Position numbers and translations under genes: made by a program | The notes under the pieces: model-generated | Database searches by the model: none | What the model was told of the DNA's origin: nothing | What the model saw: only the letters and a program-made list of their open reading frames with translations | Shown here: positions 46,801 through 55,690 of the stretch, in pieces | Layout of the letters: the number at the start of each line of letters is the position of its first letter | Position numbering within the stretch: the first letter of the stretch is position 1 | Origin: Cydia pomonella | Taxonomy: Eukaryota > Arthropoda > Insecta > Lepidoptera > Tortricidae | DNA: 64,000 bases | Direction: 5' to 3' | Assembly: GCF_033807575.1 (NCBI RefSeq) | Contig: NC_084703.1 | Span: 12,214,001 to 12,278,000, forward strand

Positions 46801-49800
46801 TTCACCTCACAGAGACACTACTTTTATAATGTTACTGTTTATTACCTATACCTATATTATTTTTAATAATTTTGCCACTTTTGACCTTTCATGAATATTT
46901 TCTTCATGTTTGAACCAACTTTGGATGGCAGAATGGAAAAGAGTATGGGACAAATAAATCTTTAAAAATTACAGATGTCCATTTTTTGTTAGATTATTTT
47001 TTATAGTATCTAATACATATTCTTAAAATGTTTAATAGTTCTTTAGTAACTAATTAATTGTTAACGTACTATGGAGACAGATAGACAGACAGGCACGACA
47101 TGACATGAGGAAATTATAAAAGTTGACTACGTAACTCTAAAAGAAATGTATAGGTGACGATGTTGTGTAAAACGGACATATGGAATGGAAGTACCTAATC
47201 CAAAAACTCCTATCAAAATCGTGAAATTCTGTAAAAGGATTAAAAATTTCACAACACACATGAGGATTCTGATAGCTTTTCAGGTTCTTTATCACTCATC
47301 GTTATTTTACCGTCGGTTTATGGGATTAGGACAACCTGTATATCCAAGTCAAGCTACAGTGTTCTACTTCTAACGATTATTGATAGACCCCGCGGACGGA
47401 GAGAAGACAGACGGACAGGATGACGTGGCGAAACTTCATCCTGTCCGTTCCAAGGGTTCCTAGTTGACTATGCCAAATCTTTTAACTAACAATAAATGTA
47501 CCTATTGTATTACCTCGTAGGTATTTTAATTATATTACTTATTTTTCATAATGTCAATATCCAGAGAGGAAAATTGGGACTACGTTTGTACGGAGAAGCG
47601 GCTGTTCCTTCTCCTCTTAATACCTACAAAGGTAGGACTGGTTAATAAAATCAGCACACTACCTATGTGCTGATTTTTCTGAGTTAAGAGAGTATTTTAT
47701 TGAAAGTTGTACACTACACTTTTCTTTTTAATTTGGTCTTTTTATGTTTTCCACTCAGAGTCACGAGCTCTTTCGATCCTAATAAAAAGTGTCCCAATAT
47801 TTATTCTTCCATTTCGTTACCATTTTTTGTATGATGGACTGGAAATTGGAATACTGGATGGTAATGGAATAGAAGGAACTAACATTTTTGAGTAACTTTT
47901 TTTCTCCTATTAGAATCTAAAAAGCTCGTGATTCTGAGTGGAAATAACATACAAATTTCCAAATTAATAATAATGGGTACCTATTGTAGAACTTAAAAAA
48001 ATGGCCTCTTTTTGGGTTGTAGGTTGAGCACAAAAAACCTCAATCCGTAAACCGGGCCAAATCAAAAGCGATTTCCGAAGATGCACGAAGTATGCATTGC
48101 TCTATCTTCGTTTATTATTTTCCTTGCGAGATAACAAATGTTTATTGTACTGTGTGTTTATTGATTAATAATACCTACCAACACATGAATAAATTGACTC
48201 ATTAAACCTTGAACATAGAGGAAGATATTGGTGAAAAAAAAACAATTTTGAGTACTATTGAAACTTTAGAACATTAATATTTTATAAATTCTGTACGATT
48301 TGAAGTATAATTGATACAATTTTGATCGATAATTTAATCTTTCTCGCGTATTCTAATCTGCCAAATCGAAAGAAAACAAATAGGAAACCGCGATTGTTAA
48401 GAGGATAGTGGATGACTGCTTTTCCATACAAAGGTAATCCCCATTTTCCTCTTGACATTATAGAAAATAACTGACATAATTTTATGTAAATTAACCATAG
48501 CCCTTCGATAATTCGTTTCGGAGCAGATAGAAAAACAAATTCCATACAGATCTTTGGAAGGACCTGAATAGATTTAAGAAGTGGAGCGACTAAGATTTTT
48601 TATGTACCTCAACTTTATCCTTATCTATATCATTTAAGCTACTAGGCCAAGTTTGGTATCATTTTTGTATAAATTGAGATTGATATTGACACCATTCTGA
48701 AGTAAAAACATATAAAATACGCTCCTCTCGCTTAAACTACTTAACCAATTTAGTTAAAATTGGATAGGAAAGTGTAGCAAAATTGCTAGATAATCAACAT
48801 CTGTCGGTTTATTTTTGAACTTCTCCAGTGACTAGCTGCCAGCTTGCTCAGTTTTCTTTATGTTGTCTCTCTATGCGGTTTCATAATTCAGGCGTTGATG
48901 ATTAGATGGCGCTGTATCACATTGGTCGTTGAAGCAGTTTGTTTTTCCTTTTGGTCTTTTTTGAATGTGATTTATGGCAGGCTGAAAATAGAATGAAATT
49001 TTTTTTTTGAATAAAAATTGGAAGGATTTCGAAAGATGGAATGGAGGTTTTGTTTTGGAAAAAAAGTGTCAGAAAAAGATTTGAGGTGAAGAGCGAAGTC
49101 AAGTTTTGTTGATTGTTGGCCATTTTTGGTGTTGTTTGAAAAGGATTGGATGATATCTACTTAAAGTTCCACCGAAAGGGTGTGTGTGGCGTTGACGGTG
49201 ATATCCTGTGTTCGTTTTGGTTTACGTCGTGAACGCTGGTGTTCCCCTTCGAAACCCGGGGGCTGGCGTTTCATTCAATTCTGGCCACGTGAATTCACCA
49301 GCAACAATTTGTGCGGTGGCGTGTGGCGTGTTTGCCGCCAAAGCTTAGTGGCACGCATTTTTTGGGCCCTCCTGTTGATTTCCAAATTTCTGGGAGGGCT
49401 TCAACGAGTCTACCAGCTGAGGACCCGGGCCCGTTTATCACGAGGCTCGTCAGGTGACATCGATTTAACCCATTCGAGACGGATTGAAGTTTACATCGCT
49501 ATACATTCTAATTTTTTTAAATTCTGATTTGCCTTCTCCAAATTATTAACCATTTATTGTGTTTTTTTACGCTCCTTTTTTTTTACTTTTGTTAAAATTC
49601 CTGTAGATGCCTGAACCCGCATTTTCCTTAATTTATTTATTTTCTAAATTCTAAAACTGCTCCAATAGTCGAGCTATTACATTTTTCGGCGTGAAAGCTA
49701 GGTTTCCTTCATACACTTTCTTTACAACCATCACTCCATCTCATTCGCCCCATTATCTAAACATTTTTTTTCCCTCAGCCAATTTTCACCCGACTTTTTT

Positions 49801-52800
49801 TATTTCTATATTTCAATAGCCTTTATGCGGAGAGCAGGGATCATCTTAATATTGTTTAGGATACTGTTTAAATTGTGTTCCGCGTTTTATCTATAGATTT
49901 CTCAGTAAAAATATCTGTCAAAAATATATAGGGTAAAAGGTTCGTCAATGGACAAGTGTTATGTTTTTTGCATAAATGTTTAAAATTATACGTATTCTGC
50001 AAAAGTGTTTGTTTTACTGCAAAAGATAGTTTGAGTCCCGGGAAGAATGTAGGATAGATTTAATCTCAAAAATCATCCCTTAAGGGTGTGAAGAGGGAAG
50101 TGGAAATTTGTATGGGGAATCAATAACCGCCCTACCGATTTAGATAAAATTTGTTATAGAGATAATTTCAGTCCCGGGAAAGAACATAAATAGGGTAGTT
50201 TTTATCCCATATATTTTCCCTTAAAATTGAAAAGGAATGTGTAGGTTTATAGATATGGGGAATCAATAACCGCTGAAGCGATTTAGATGAAATCTACGTC
50301 TACAATTTTGATTTAGTTAAAATTTTGGTTTAGTGATTTGAATTTAAACTTGAACAATTATTAATCTCAGACGTCGCCGATTCCGAAACCATTTGCGAAT
50401 AAATCACAATAAAACAAATATTAAATACTCATATAAATGTAGACTAGCTACGGCCATACGGCAACAAAGATTTATGGGCATTTTTTTATATAATAACATT
50501 AACAGAACTCTAAACATTTATCCCCTACATAAATGAGTACAATGAGTGTAAGGAAAAACTTAAGTCCTGGTTGCTGTCACTAGACTATGAACAAACTGAA
50601 AGCATCTTACCCTGACTTACTCACACACACAAGCACGCACGCACGCACGCACGCACGCACACACACATCTACACAAAAAAAAGTGGAATTAATTGCACTG
50701 TATTCTTATTAGAATGGCATTTGTTTTCTAGTATTATAACAAGTCTTAATTATCTACTTTAAGACTAAAATGAAAATGGTAAATGTAGTAATAAGTCATA
50801 ATCAGGGGTCGGACAAAAAGTGCGCATGACGTCAAACCACTTATAGGATGATTTCAAATACATAGTATTTTTGATTTTCATAAACAATTATCACTTATCA
50901 TTTATCAACCTCTTTATTAAACGATATCGCCACTTGAAATGAGTAAGTACGTTTTTGACTGACACATTGTCAATCAGATGAACAATAAATTGACTTCGTT
51001 ACTGTTTAGCTATTGCATCTTCACGATTATATTTAGCTAAAATTTATATTTACTAATGTATAAGAAAACGCTCTAAAATGTCATGTCATCTTTACTCGAA
51101 TATTGTGGCAGTTTTCCGTTTTTGGAGGTACGTGACAAACACGTATACTGCTAATCTTACCTACTGTTCCCACTTTTGACTATTAAACCTATTTATCTGA
51201 GGATCCCACAGACTTGTTCTAACTAATTTTAAATAATTATACCTTATGGTAACAAGTTTCGTGAAATTTATTTTATTCACTACATCACCCTACCACCTGT
51301 ATTATTAATTCCATGGATTTATTTACGTTTATTTTGTTACTTCATTAATACTACTTTGATACTACATGTCACACGGAAGTTTAAATACAAACTCAAACAT
51401 CATCCTGTGTGTAAGATTACGTCATTTTTACGTCATCCGCACTTTTTGTCCGACCCCTGGTCATAATAGTTACTATTCTGTTTGGGAGAGTACACTGACT
51501 TCTGTAACACAGATTTTTACCTAGCTCAGAAGTCAGGGACTTCCACACTAAAATGTACTTCCCTTAATGCCAATAAAATTTATTTATTTATTATTTATTT
51601 ATTTATATTGATTAAATGAGTATTATACTTACAGTTACGAATTTTGCCTTGAACTTGATAGATGATAAATACATTGCAACAAATAATCACAACAACTCAT
51701 TTCATACAAAAACACTCTCACGACTGCAATTTAAGATGATTTTTTTATAAGTACTTCTAACAAACTTTTGAGTGAATGTTATGGACGGCGGTGTATATTT
51801 TTTAATTTTTTTTTTTCTGTTACAGCCAACGTGGCAATGATAATTTCATTCGGCCAAATTTTAAGAGGCCGGTGTTAAATTAAAATACGATTAACACAGC
51901 CGAAGGGAGTATTTAAAATGGACACGAATTGTGAATTACCTATTCGCACGTGTATCGTACAACGTTTTACAGGACATACGGCCCTTTAAATTTTCAACAC
52001 AGTTACGTAATGCTAATTATCACACTAGTATAGTAAATTAGCACCATATTTACTGGAAAAGTTATTATATTTATTTTGTATATTTGTTCTAGTTCAAAAA
52101 TATTTACACCTGTAGTTCGCCCAGAACTGAGAACTCACGGTTCGCCTAAAACTATATACATACTTAAGAGTAGATTCATAGATATCTGTTTAATGATCGA
52201 TGCGATTGAATAAAAAATGTGGGAATTAAAAATGGCTGGTTTTTTTATAATTTCGACTAAGGATTTATGTTATATCGTCGGGCCTTTCAGATCGTCAGTT
52301 ATCGTTCTATCATAATATTAATATCAGACTAATTAATTAAAAAAGCCCCCTATTTAAAGCCCTTCCGCACACCCTGAGGTCTCGGCTTCCAACTCAATCA
52401 GACCAGTGATAATATTTTGTATGCCTACTAAAACGCCCAGCGCACCCACCAGAATTGACCAGACAACGTTTTTTATAATTATGGAACCGCGTCGAGCGTG
52501 GCCGGTAAGATGTATTAACGTTAAGAAAAAAATGTGCCCCCAAGTTAAACAGATGTAGCCATTAATGAGTATTTACGGTGACAACTTTATGTGGTATCTG
52601 CTTTGTCAAACGTCGCTTCATACCCCAAGTTACCGCATAGGTACCTAATGTACAGAGCCGTACAGCGCCATCTACTTGAGCTGTTAATTTTTGTATATAT
52701 AACGTCGGTGGCAAACAAGCATACGGTCCGTCTTATGGTATTATTAGATTTGACTACGGAGCATTAACGATTGGGATGTTGGCTACGCAGGCAGTTCTTC

Positions 52801-55690
52801 GCCAAAACGACCTCATACTTAATTTGGTAGTTGGTCGTCTAAGACACAACACATAGGTACGAGCAGAATCTTGAATCTACGGATTTATATTCAGCTATAT
52901 TTATGTAACTCAGAATTTTTTTTACATGCTCGTGTGTGATGTGCCTAAGGTGCGCTAGACACGATCTGAACTGATTGATAATTTCAGTCCCTGTGTGGTA
53001 CGCTGACGAGTGTTTTTCGGGAACAGTATTGTGAAAGCTTTGTCCAATTTCTTAAAAAATCTCGGTGTTATTAACAAATCCCTATTTTAGTACTTTTCAA
53101 ACAGCATGGTGACACAATATGTAGCTTACATATGCATTTGTATGCAAATTTCAATTTCATGGGAAACCGGGAAGTGGGTCAAATTTAACTTGCAAGATTT
53201 GACCCGTACAAACATACATCAGTTACATACATAGGTATATCGCAAGTTAAATAAAAGCTTGTAAAAAATCAAATATCACGGTACCCATACTGTCTGAAAA
53301 ATACTATCGCACTAAGTACCTACATATTAAATGTGAAACTAACTCTGTCTACATATCTGCTGTTAGGTACCTCTTCACACTTAAACCGCTAAACCGACAT
53401 CAGTTCCTATCGGTTTCCACATAGAAAGGAAATGGTGAATTCTTCAACGAAGACATAGTCTAATCAACCGATTTCCGTCAGTAGAAATAAACAAGCGGCA
53501 AAATTGAAAAATGTAGCGTGAAGGGTTAAAGTCCCATAGACAATTAGAATTTTGCGCCTTTTTCCTCTGACAAACTTATTTGGCAGAGTGTAGGCGCACA
53601 CTACACTTTTTGCCAAAGCCTTTTGCCAATTTGCCAAGAAAAGAGTTAACCAACGCATTTCAGTTAAAGCAGTTAAATGTTTCAACTGTGCCCCTAGTGT
53701 AAATTTAGTCGATAGCGAAACGTGACGTATGGGTTTTTGAACAGCGCGCCAAGCGGGACGTTTTGGAAAGTCAAAAATCTCATACAAAATGACACTTAAC
53801 GCAAACGCGTACGTCACGTTTCGCTGTCGAAAATATTTACACTAGGGGTACTGTTGCAAGCCTTTCGACAATTGGTCGAATGGTTAATCGTGTATTCTTT
53901 AAATGTCGGTAATTAGATTAAATTAAATTAATTATGTCGGTATCTTTATCTTAGAAATTAACCTCGCAAGCTCACACTGGAAAACCAGTCTTGCAATTAT
54001 GTTGCATTCTATGTCTGAAATGAACTTCAAGTGGACGGTAATATTTCAATCGCATATATTGTTTATTGATTAGGATTTTGGTATTTATAAACAATGTGAG
54101 ATAAAAGTTGCATCTTTGCTGATTGTAAAAACCTAATCGTAGGTTTATATGCTTATTAGCAAAGGACGGGTTAATCGGGTTAACACAGCAAATAACATTT
54201 AGGCTAAATTAATTACTTGTTTGTATCGTTCGCTTTGTTTTGTCATGATATTATCAAAAAAGTCGAGAAAAACAACAACAAGAACTCCTAAAAAACACAG
54301 AAACTGAGCAAACCAGCTAAGCCACGAGACGAACAAAAAACTGGAAGCAAGAGGGTTGCTATCTCGTTAAGAACCCTCAAAAGCAACGTAACTGCAATAG
54401 CAAACAACAGGCACTGTAACTTATTAGTACACCATTTGTGGGTAAATATAGTGAATACGACACGTCCAATACGATATCATTCAATTTTAATGCTTTAGAC
54501 GCGACCTCCGATAACCCGGGCTAACTATCGACCAGCCTCTCCTAGATGTCGTCCACACACGATTCTACTAATGAAAGGTTATAAAGTGATTAAATATATG
54601 ATCATCTTCAACCTAACACCGCGACGACATTCTTACTAACACAAGTTACTGGTTTACTTTACCTACCTAATCTATAAAACGAGAAAACGGTACTTCATCT
54701 CTAGGACATGAATCGATTTAGAGCCATGAAAATCTCAAAATATTAATTGATTGATTGAACGAGCTCACAGGTCACGGACAGCTCAATAATAGGTGCCTTA
54801 TGACTTATCGAAAACTAGAAAATACATACATATTATATATATACCAACGAATTACTCAACTATCGTAATGACATCGATCTCATTTGAGTGGGCATTAATA
54901 ATTGTTATTACGGAGCTGATAAGATGAATATGGGTTCAATATAACAAAATTCACACTAAAGGGAAATTTACTGAGACGCCGAGACAGTAGTCTGTTGATA
55001 GAAGTACGTAATTGTTTACTGTGGCGAAGGCAATAGATGCATTTGTTCTCTGGGTGAATATGGGCATACAAAGGACGAGAGTGGTGTGGTGCACCACCAG
55101 ACCGCGATCGGCCGCCAACCCTGGCGAGGGCGCCGCCCACTGCTTTGATAACGACTCGATCCTCATCGTTGTTGTCCTCTTCTTATCAGAAACCTGTTGT
55201 TTACTCATACATCTCACGCGGTATTTTGTAGCGAATGACAAGATCTTAATTAATTTCAAATTTCTAAATTACACACAGGTTCGAACGACACTAATCCTGA
55301 AATTAACGTAAGAAAAGTAAAAGTCCGATTTAGGTGATTATATTGTAATTAAACTTGCCTTAGATTGTCATTATTCAGTTTCAGTTTTGTGATAGAGAGG
55401 CCTAGTTCTCGAAAACTGTGATCAGCAATATCCGGCAGCTGCGAATGGGATATGTCGAGTCCAATTTTTGTTTCTGGGCTGAATTTATTAGTGAGGGCTT
55501 TCGCGATCTCTTCATAAGCTTTGATCCGGTGGCAGAGGACGAGGATGGCACCGGTGTTGGATTCCTCGCGCCGGCAGGTGCACGGGGAGATCTCCCTGCG
55601 CATGGCGCAGTGGAGGCTGGCCCCGGCGCCGAGCTGGCCGGCCAGCGCGCACAGGAGCGTGGCCGCGAGCACGTGCTTCTGCGCGACCAT
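24488..55690 (-). CDS. Secreted leucine-rich repeat protein, 8 coding exons, 651 residues
   Basis: Coding exons: 55690-55359, 27798-27630, 27445-27239, 27074-26886, 26775-26545, 26451-26230, 26116-25918 and 24894-24488. They total 1,956 nt, join in frame and end in TGA. Residues 1 to about 25 form a signal peptide (hydrophobic HVLAATLLCALAGQLGAGA). A cysteine-rich N-cap follows (LHCAMRREISPCTC). About 18 LRRs of about 23 residues occupy residues 75 to 510, for example LKVLDLSFNDIATLEE and LAYLDISYNQIKSLNG. A C-terminal cap ends DNPVLCDERM at 517-526. The last 125 residues are proline-rich with no membrane helix and no GPI-type tail, so the product is probably secreted. Introns after exons 2-6 are all phase 0 and cut between repeat modules. 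The first coding intron (27,560 bp) is best read with a GC donor (AG|GCAAGT), giving LNNDNLSELPENAF, a perfect LRR. The family role is likely adhesion or ligand binding. I do not recognise a specific orthologue. Confidence 0.9.
25009..25030. repeat. Solo end of the CAGTCAGCATCAAAAGTA MITE in an LRR intron
   Basis: The motif CAGTCAGCATCAAAAGTA matches both ends of the palindromic MITE at 46235-46352. Only one end is seen here, within the last intron of the LRR gene. Confidence 0.5.
28311..28443. repeat. Palindromic MITE with GTCAGGTGACAAGC ends
   Basis: Inverted ends GTCAGGTGACAAGCAAAA and complement close a 133-bp element. Arms are about 22 bp with an AT-rich centre. No clear target duplication was identified. 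Confidence 0.8.
28798..30243. mobile_element. hAT-type element (1,446 bp) with GGCC-rich interior
   Basis: Ends CAGGAGCGGCCTT and the complement of CAGGGGCGGCCTT are flanked by an exact 8-bp duplication TGCTGACC (28790-28797 and 30244-30251). There is no transposase. From about 29100 to 30150 the interior is a degenerate series of GGCC-rich motifs such as CTTGGCCTTTGGCC and CGAGGCC blocks on both strands. This makes it much richer in G+C than its surroundings. Confidence 0.88.
30283..31341. mobile_element. 1.06-kb palindromic element, TA-flanked
   Basis: The outer ends TATACACGGCGTAACACGAG and the complement of TACACGGTGTAACACGAGGA are next to TA dinucleotides. Inner arms of about 290 bp pair almost throughout (30559-30860 with 30930-31190), including GGTACCCAACTGTCCGGTTC and TTGGGAGAAATTGTCCTCCA. 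There is no coding capacity. TA flanks and CACGGYGTAAC ends suggest a Tc1/mariner-type non-autonomous element. Confidence 0.75.
31375..31596. mobile_element. TA-flanked MITE related to the 1.06-kb palindrome
   Basis: Inverted ends CAGGCTGTAACAAAAATAG and the complement of CAAGGTGTAAACAAAATAG, followed by GTTTAAGGGCATA on both arms, lie between TA dinucleotides. The terminal motif resembles that of the 1.06-kb palindrome immediately to the left. One end of the same family appears at 63895-63946. Confidence 0.75.
31780..32097 (+). repeat. Microsatellite and LINE 3' UTR tail
   Basis: An (AT)n tract and T run (31783-31827) precede about 260 bp of LINE-type 3' UTR. The block AAGGTTGTCTGGAAGAGATC, CGCTGTTTAGCGATAAG and GTGCAATAAAG then (ATT)n at 32080-32096 is the typical lepidopteran CR1-like LINE tail, from memory. 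No coding sequence remains. Confidence 0.75.
32195..32425 (+). repeat. Dispersed repeat, copy 2 of 3
   Basis: This is the plus-strand copy of the repeat seen on the minus strand at 631-817. It extends further to GGAAGTCGGGAATTGGGTCA, which links it to the fragment at 53095-53235. Confidence 0.6.
32426..34324. other. Intron sequence with possible non-coding exon and G+C patch
   Basis: No coding gene is supported. On the minus strand a segment around 32990-32890 ends CACGTTATTCAA|GTAAGTTA, which looks like an exon end with a good donor. It could be an alternative 5' exon of the LRR gene. A G+C-rich patch (33610-33700, CCGCATGGTCGTTCGTCGGC) stands out. Neither is proven. Confidence 0.3.
34325..35047. 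mobile_element. MITE with nested family P copy
   Basis: Inverted ends TTACATCAAATGAGGTAGTT at left and the complement of AACTACCTCATTTGATGTTA at right enclose a reverse family P copy (34346-34841). That copy runs from TAGGGTTCCGTAGTCAAC to GATATGATCAGTTTAGC. Family P therefore either inserted into the MITE or the two travel together. Confidence 0.7.
35048..35335 (+). repeat. LINE-like 3' UTR tail
   Basis: AT-rich sequence ends with CTCAATAAATGAAATTGAAA, a polyadenylation signal followed by short tandem GAAATT units. This is the usual form of a LINE 3' end. No coding sequence is left. Confidence 0.5.
35343..35512. repeat. Palindromic MITE
   Basis: Arms GGTTTTCTGGGTGAGTTTAC and the complement of GTAAACTCACAGAAACC close a segment of about 170 bp containing TTCACGGGCCATAAAATCG. 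No target duplication was identified. Confidence 0.55.
35513..37867. other. Intron sequence without gene; small family P fragment
   Basis: No supported gene. A short reverse family P end lies at about 36500-36550 (AGTCCGACTCGCACTTGTCC). G-rich tracts near 35570-35625 and CTTGGCAGCCTTGGC-like repeats near 36050-36230 are present. Confidence 0.4.
37868..38050. repeat. Palindromic MITE, copy 1 (CCCCTAGTG ends)
   Basis: It begins CCCCTAGTGTAAATTTATTC and ends GTGCACTAGGGG. Arms carry AAACGTGACGTACGCGTTTG and its inverse, with a centre CACAGCGCGCCAAGCGG. The second copy is at 53693-53850. Confidence 0.85.
38051..39929. other. Intron sequence without recognisable gene
   Basis: No coding region or bounded element is supported here. 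A segment near 38360-38480 (CACCTCTTCACGCTTAAACC) recurs in degraded form at 53345-53400. Confidence 0.4.
39930..40014. repeat. Near-perfect hairpin MITE (GAAGAGTCGTGGAATG)
   Basis: Arms GAAGAGTCGTGGAATGTATG and the complement CATACATTCCACGACTCTTC-like sequence meet at GGGGCCCA. Outer sequence AGACTGTGCGAAAAGAG pairs with TTTCTTTCCGAACAG. The same hairpin is found at 63688-63775. Confidence 0.85.
40071..40686 (+). pseudogene. Non-LTR retrotransposon reverse transcriptase C-terminus
   Basis: The frame reads ILFWGNSVNVESTFLLQNKC, LRIIFKLRDMESLRDVFKDY, KILTLTCIYILEICVLVK, then GIKIFNHLPEYIKSENGI and LKKWLLIKSFYNLNE, with a stop at 40525-40527. This is the thumb and C-terminal part of a jockey/CR1-type LINE polymerase. 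It is open over 150 codons. The 3' UTR ends at a TCAATAAATGAATTTTATC signal with TTTATC repeats near 40686. Confidence 0.85.
40687..40825. repeat. Family B MITE copy
   Basis: It contains TCTCCACACAAATGTAGTCC and CCATTTTCCTCCCTGGATAT, and ends with TTTCCTCTTAAGA. It matches the element near 17425-17605. Confidence 0.6.
40888..41213. repeat. Palindromic MITE (GTTTGCGTCAAATCC ends)
   Basis: The left end GCGTTTGCGTCAAATCCGG is mirrored by GGATTTGACGCAAAC at the right. The paired arms extend about 90 bp each through TTGTTTATGATGTTGGCCCA and TGAATAATCCAAGTTTG, with a loop of about 130 bp. There is no coding capacity. Confidence 0.8.
42180..42492 (+). pseudogene. LINE ORF2 C-terminal tail
   Basis: The frame reads TIYHRTARRRQGVLPHTLEP, KWSRSVERLKRNFLPRAL, RLWNELPSEVF and FFKKGVYRFLKGRQRACC, ending GGPYACLPRRGI then stop. 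It is followed by a short poly-A. It is the 3' end of a non-LTR element, 5'-truncated. Confidence 0.85.
42958..43098 (+). pseudogene. LINE ORF2 extreme C-terminus (GDPTA / RGNAASV block)
   Basis: The frame LSARLVDTTGDPTASQCI, SLAIQRGNAASVMGWG ends at a TAG (43096-43098). From memory this GDP...RGNAA block ends the same LINE family whose earlier part lies at 60742-61790. It is a very short 5'-truncated tail. Confidence 0.65.
43283..44845 (+). pseudogene. Non-LTR retrotransposon ORF1 (gag-like, zinc knuckles), broken
   Basis: This is the nucleic-acid-binding ORF1 protein of an R1/jockey-type LINE. The N-terminal part (43283 onward) is basic and low-complexity. A frame change near 43.77 kb leads into TSIKNAVLAALERLC, a TAA (43809-43811), then LVEQSEAAPKTK and a coiled region (43983 onward, MNELQESLRKHRDLMDR). 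CCHC-type knuckles lie at the end: CTTCLGFGNGKKFC (with Asn where His is usual), CSHCGGPHLRGEC, and a third NCAREKLERTDHNAFSYEC. The first cysteine pair of the third knuckle is split by a TAA (44730-44732). There is no reverse transcriptase downstream. Confidence 0.85.
44846..45556 (+). mobile_element. 3' UTR of the gag-only LINE copy
   Basis: Directly after ORF1 the sequence becomes non-coding. It ends in CACTTACCATCAGGTGAGGT, CGTGGTCAAACGCTTGCC and poly-A at 45513-45522, the typical end of a lepidopteran LINE. About 3 kb expected for ORF2 is absent. A second A-run at about 45555 precedes the resumed TTAA element. Confidence 0.65.
46235..46352. repeat. Palindromic MITE (AGTACAGTCAGCATCAAAAG ends)
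   Basis: The ends TAGTACAGTCAGCATCAAAA and complement are 20 bp or more and near perfect. The element is 118 bp. A solo end lies at 25009-25030. Confidence 0.85.
46353..48915. other. Intron sequence with family B and family P fragments
   Basis: No gene is supported. Family B copies lie at about 47535-47625 (reverse) and 48398-48470. Family P end fragments with CAGACAGAC or GGTTCCTAGTTGACTA lie at about 47052-47145 and 47385-47475. Segments at 46480-46545 and 47880-47950 share a TTCGTGATTTTGAGT-like block. Confidence 0.45.
48916..49560 (+). other. G+C-rich island with a 115-codon open frame
   Basis: Sequence from about 49160 to 49500 is clearly richer in G+C than the surrounding intron. It carries a plus-strand frame (49180-49527) with blocks CVALTVISCVRFGLRRERW and GGVWRVCRQSLVARIFWALL. 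I recognise no domain, splice site or repeat boundary. Options are an LTR or LINE 5' region, a non-coding exon or an eroded gene. Confidence 0.3.
50030..50290. repeat. Two imperfect tandem units (GGGAATCAATAACCGC)
   Basis: AGTCCCGGGAA...TATGGGGAATCAATAACCGC...CGATTTAGAT occurs twice, about 125 bp apart, with moderate divergence. It is a dispersed repeat of unknown class. Confidence 0.65.
50440..50690 (+). repeat. LINE 3' remnant and (CGCA)n microsatellite
   Basis: A short frame KEKLKSWLLSLDYEQTESIL ending TGA resembles the extreme C-terminus of jockey/CR1 polymerases. It is followed by (CA)n/(CGCA)n (50619-50667) and an A-run. Confidence 0.55.
50803..51459. mobile_element. hAT-type MITE (657 bp)
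   Basis: Perfect inverted ends of about 22 bp (CAGGGGTCGGACAAAAAGTG) extend to 28 of 29 bp. They are flanked by an exact 8-bp duplication GTCATAAT (50795-50802 and 51460-51467). The interior is AT-rich and non-coding. Confidence 0.93.
51460..53094. other. Intron sequence with small LINE tails
   Basis: No gene. A LINE-like 3' end with GCCAATAAAATTTATTTATT lies near 51570-51605. On the minus strand a LINE end (complement of GTGGCAAACAAGCATACGGT) lies near 52697-52740, related to the tail at about 42440-42490. Confidence 0.45.
53095..53235 (+). repeat. Dispersed repeat, copy 3 of 3 (partial)
   Basis: It shares CTTACATATGCATTTGTATG and GGGAAGTGGGTCAAATTTAA with the copy at 32195-32425. Confidence 0.55.
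53693..53850. repeat. Palindromic MITE, copy 2 (CCCCTAGTG ends)
   Basis: It runs from GCCCCTAGTGTAAATTTAGT to TTTACACTAGGGGTAC. Internal arms carry GAAACGTGACGTATGGGT and CGCGTACGTCACGTTTCGC. The centre CAGCGCGCCAAGCGGGACGT is the same as in the copy at 37868-38050, with a deletion of about 25 bp. Confidence 0.85.
53851..55354. other. Intron sequence beside LRR exon 1, with a G+C-rich patch
   Basis: No exon is confirmed. A G+C-rich patch at 55075-55145 (CCGCGATCGGCCGCCAACCC) is open in more than one frame. On the minus strand one frame has a block MSKQQVSDKKRTTTMRIES. It could be an alternative exon, but skipping it keeps a perfect LRR across the splice. Confidence 0.35.

Larger units (their letters stand above)
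27799..55358 (-). other. Giant first coding intron of the LRR gene (27.6 kb)
   Basis: It is bounded by a GC-type donor at 55358-55357 and an AG acceptor at 27800-27799, after a TTATTTTC tract. I see no host coding exon inside it. It is filled with hAT, mariner-type and palindromic MITEs, family P copies and LINE tails, described separately. The sequence AG|GCAAGT fits the strong consensus of GC-AG introns. Confidence 0.65.

Noticed and set aside
54895..55311. Extra LRR exon between coding exons 1 and 2
   Set aside because: The G+C-rich patch is open in several frames, but including it would break the LRR that forms when exon 1 joins exon 2 directly. Kept only as an unproven possibility.
55353..55354. 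Canonical GT donor for LRR exon 1
   Set aside because: It would end the exon in phase 0 while exon 2 is entered with one base before its frame. The GC donor four bases earlier gives both the right phase and an intact LRR.
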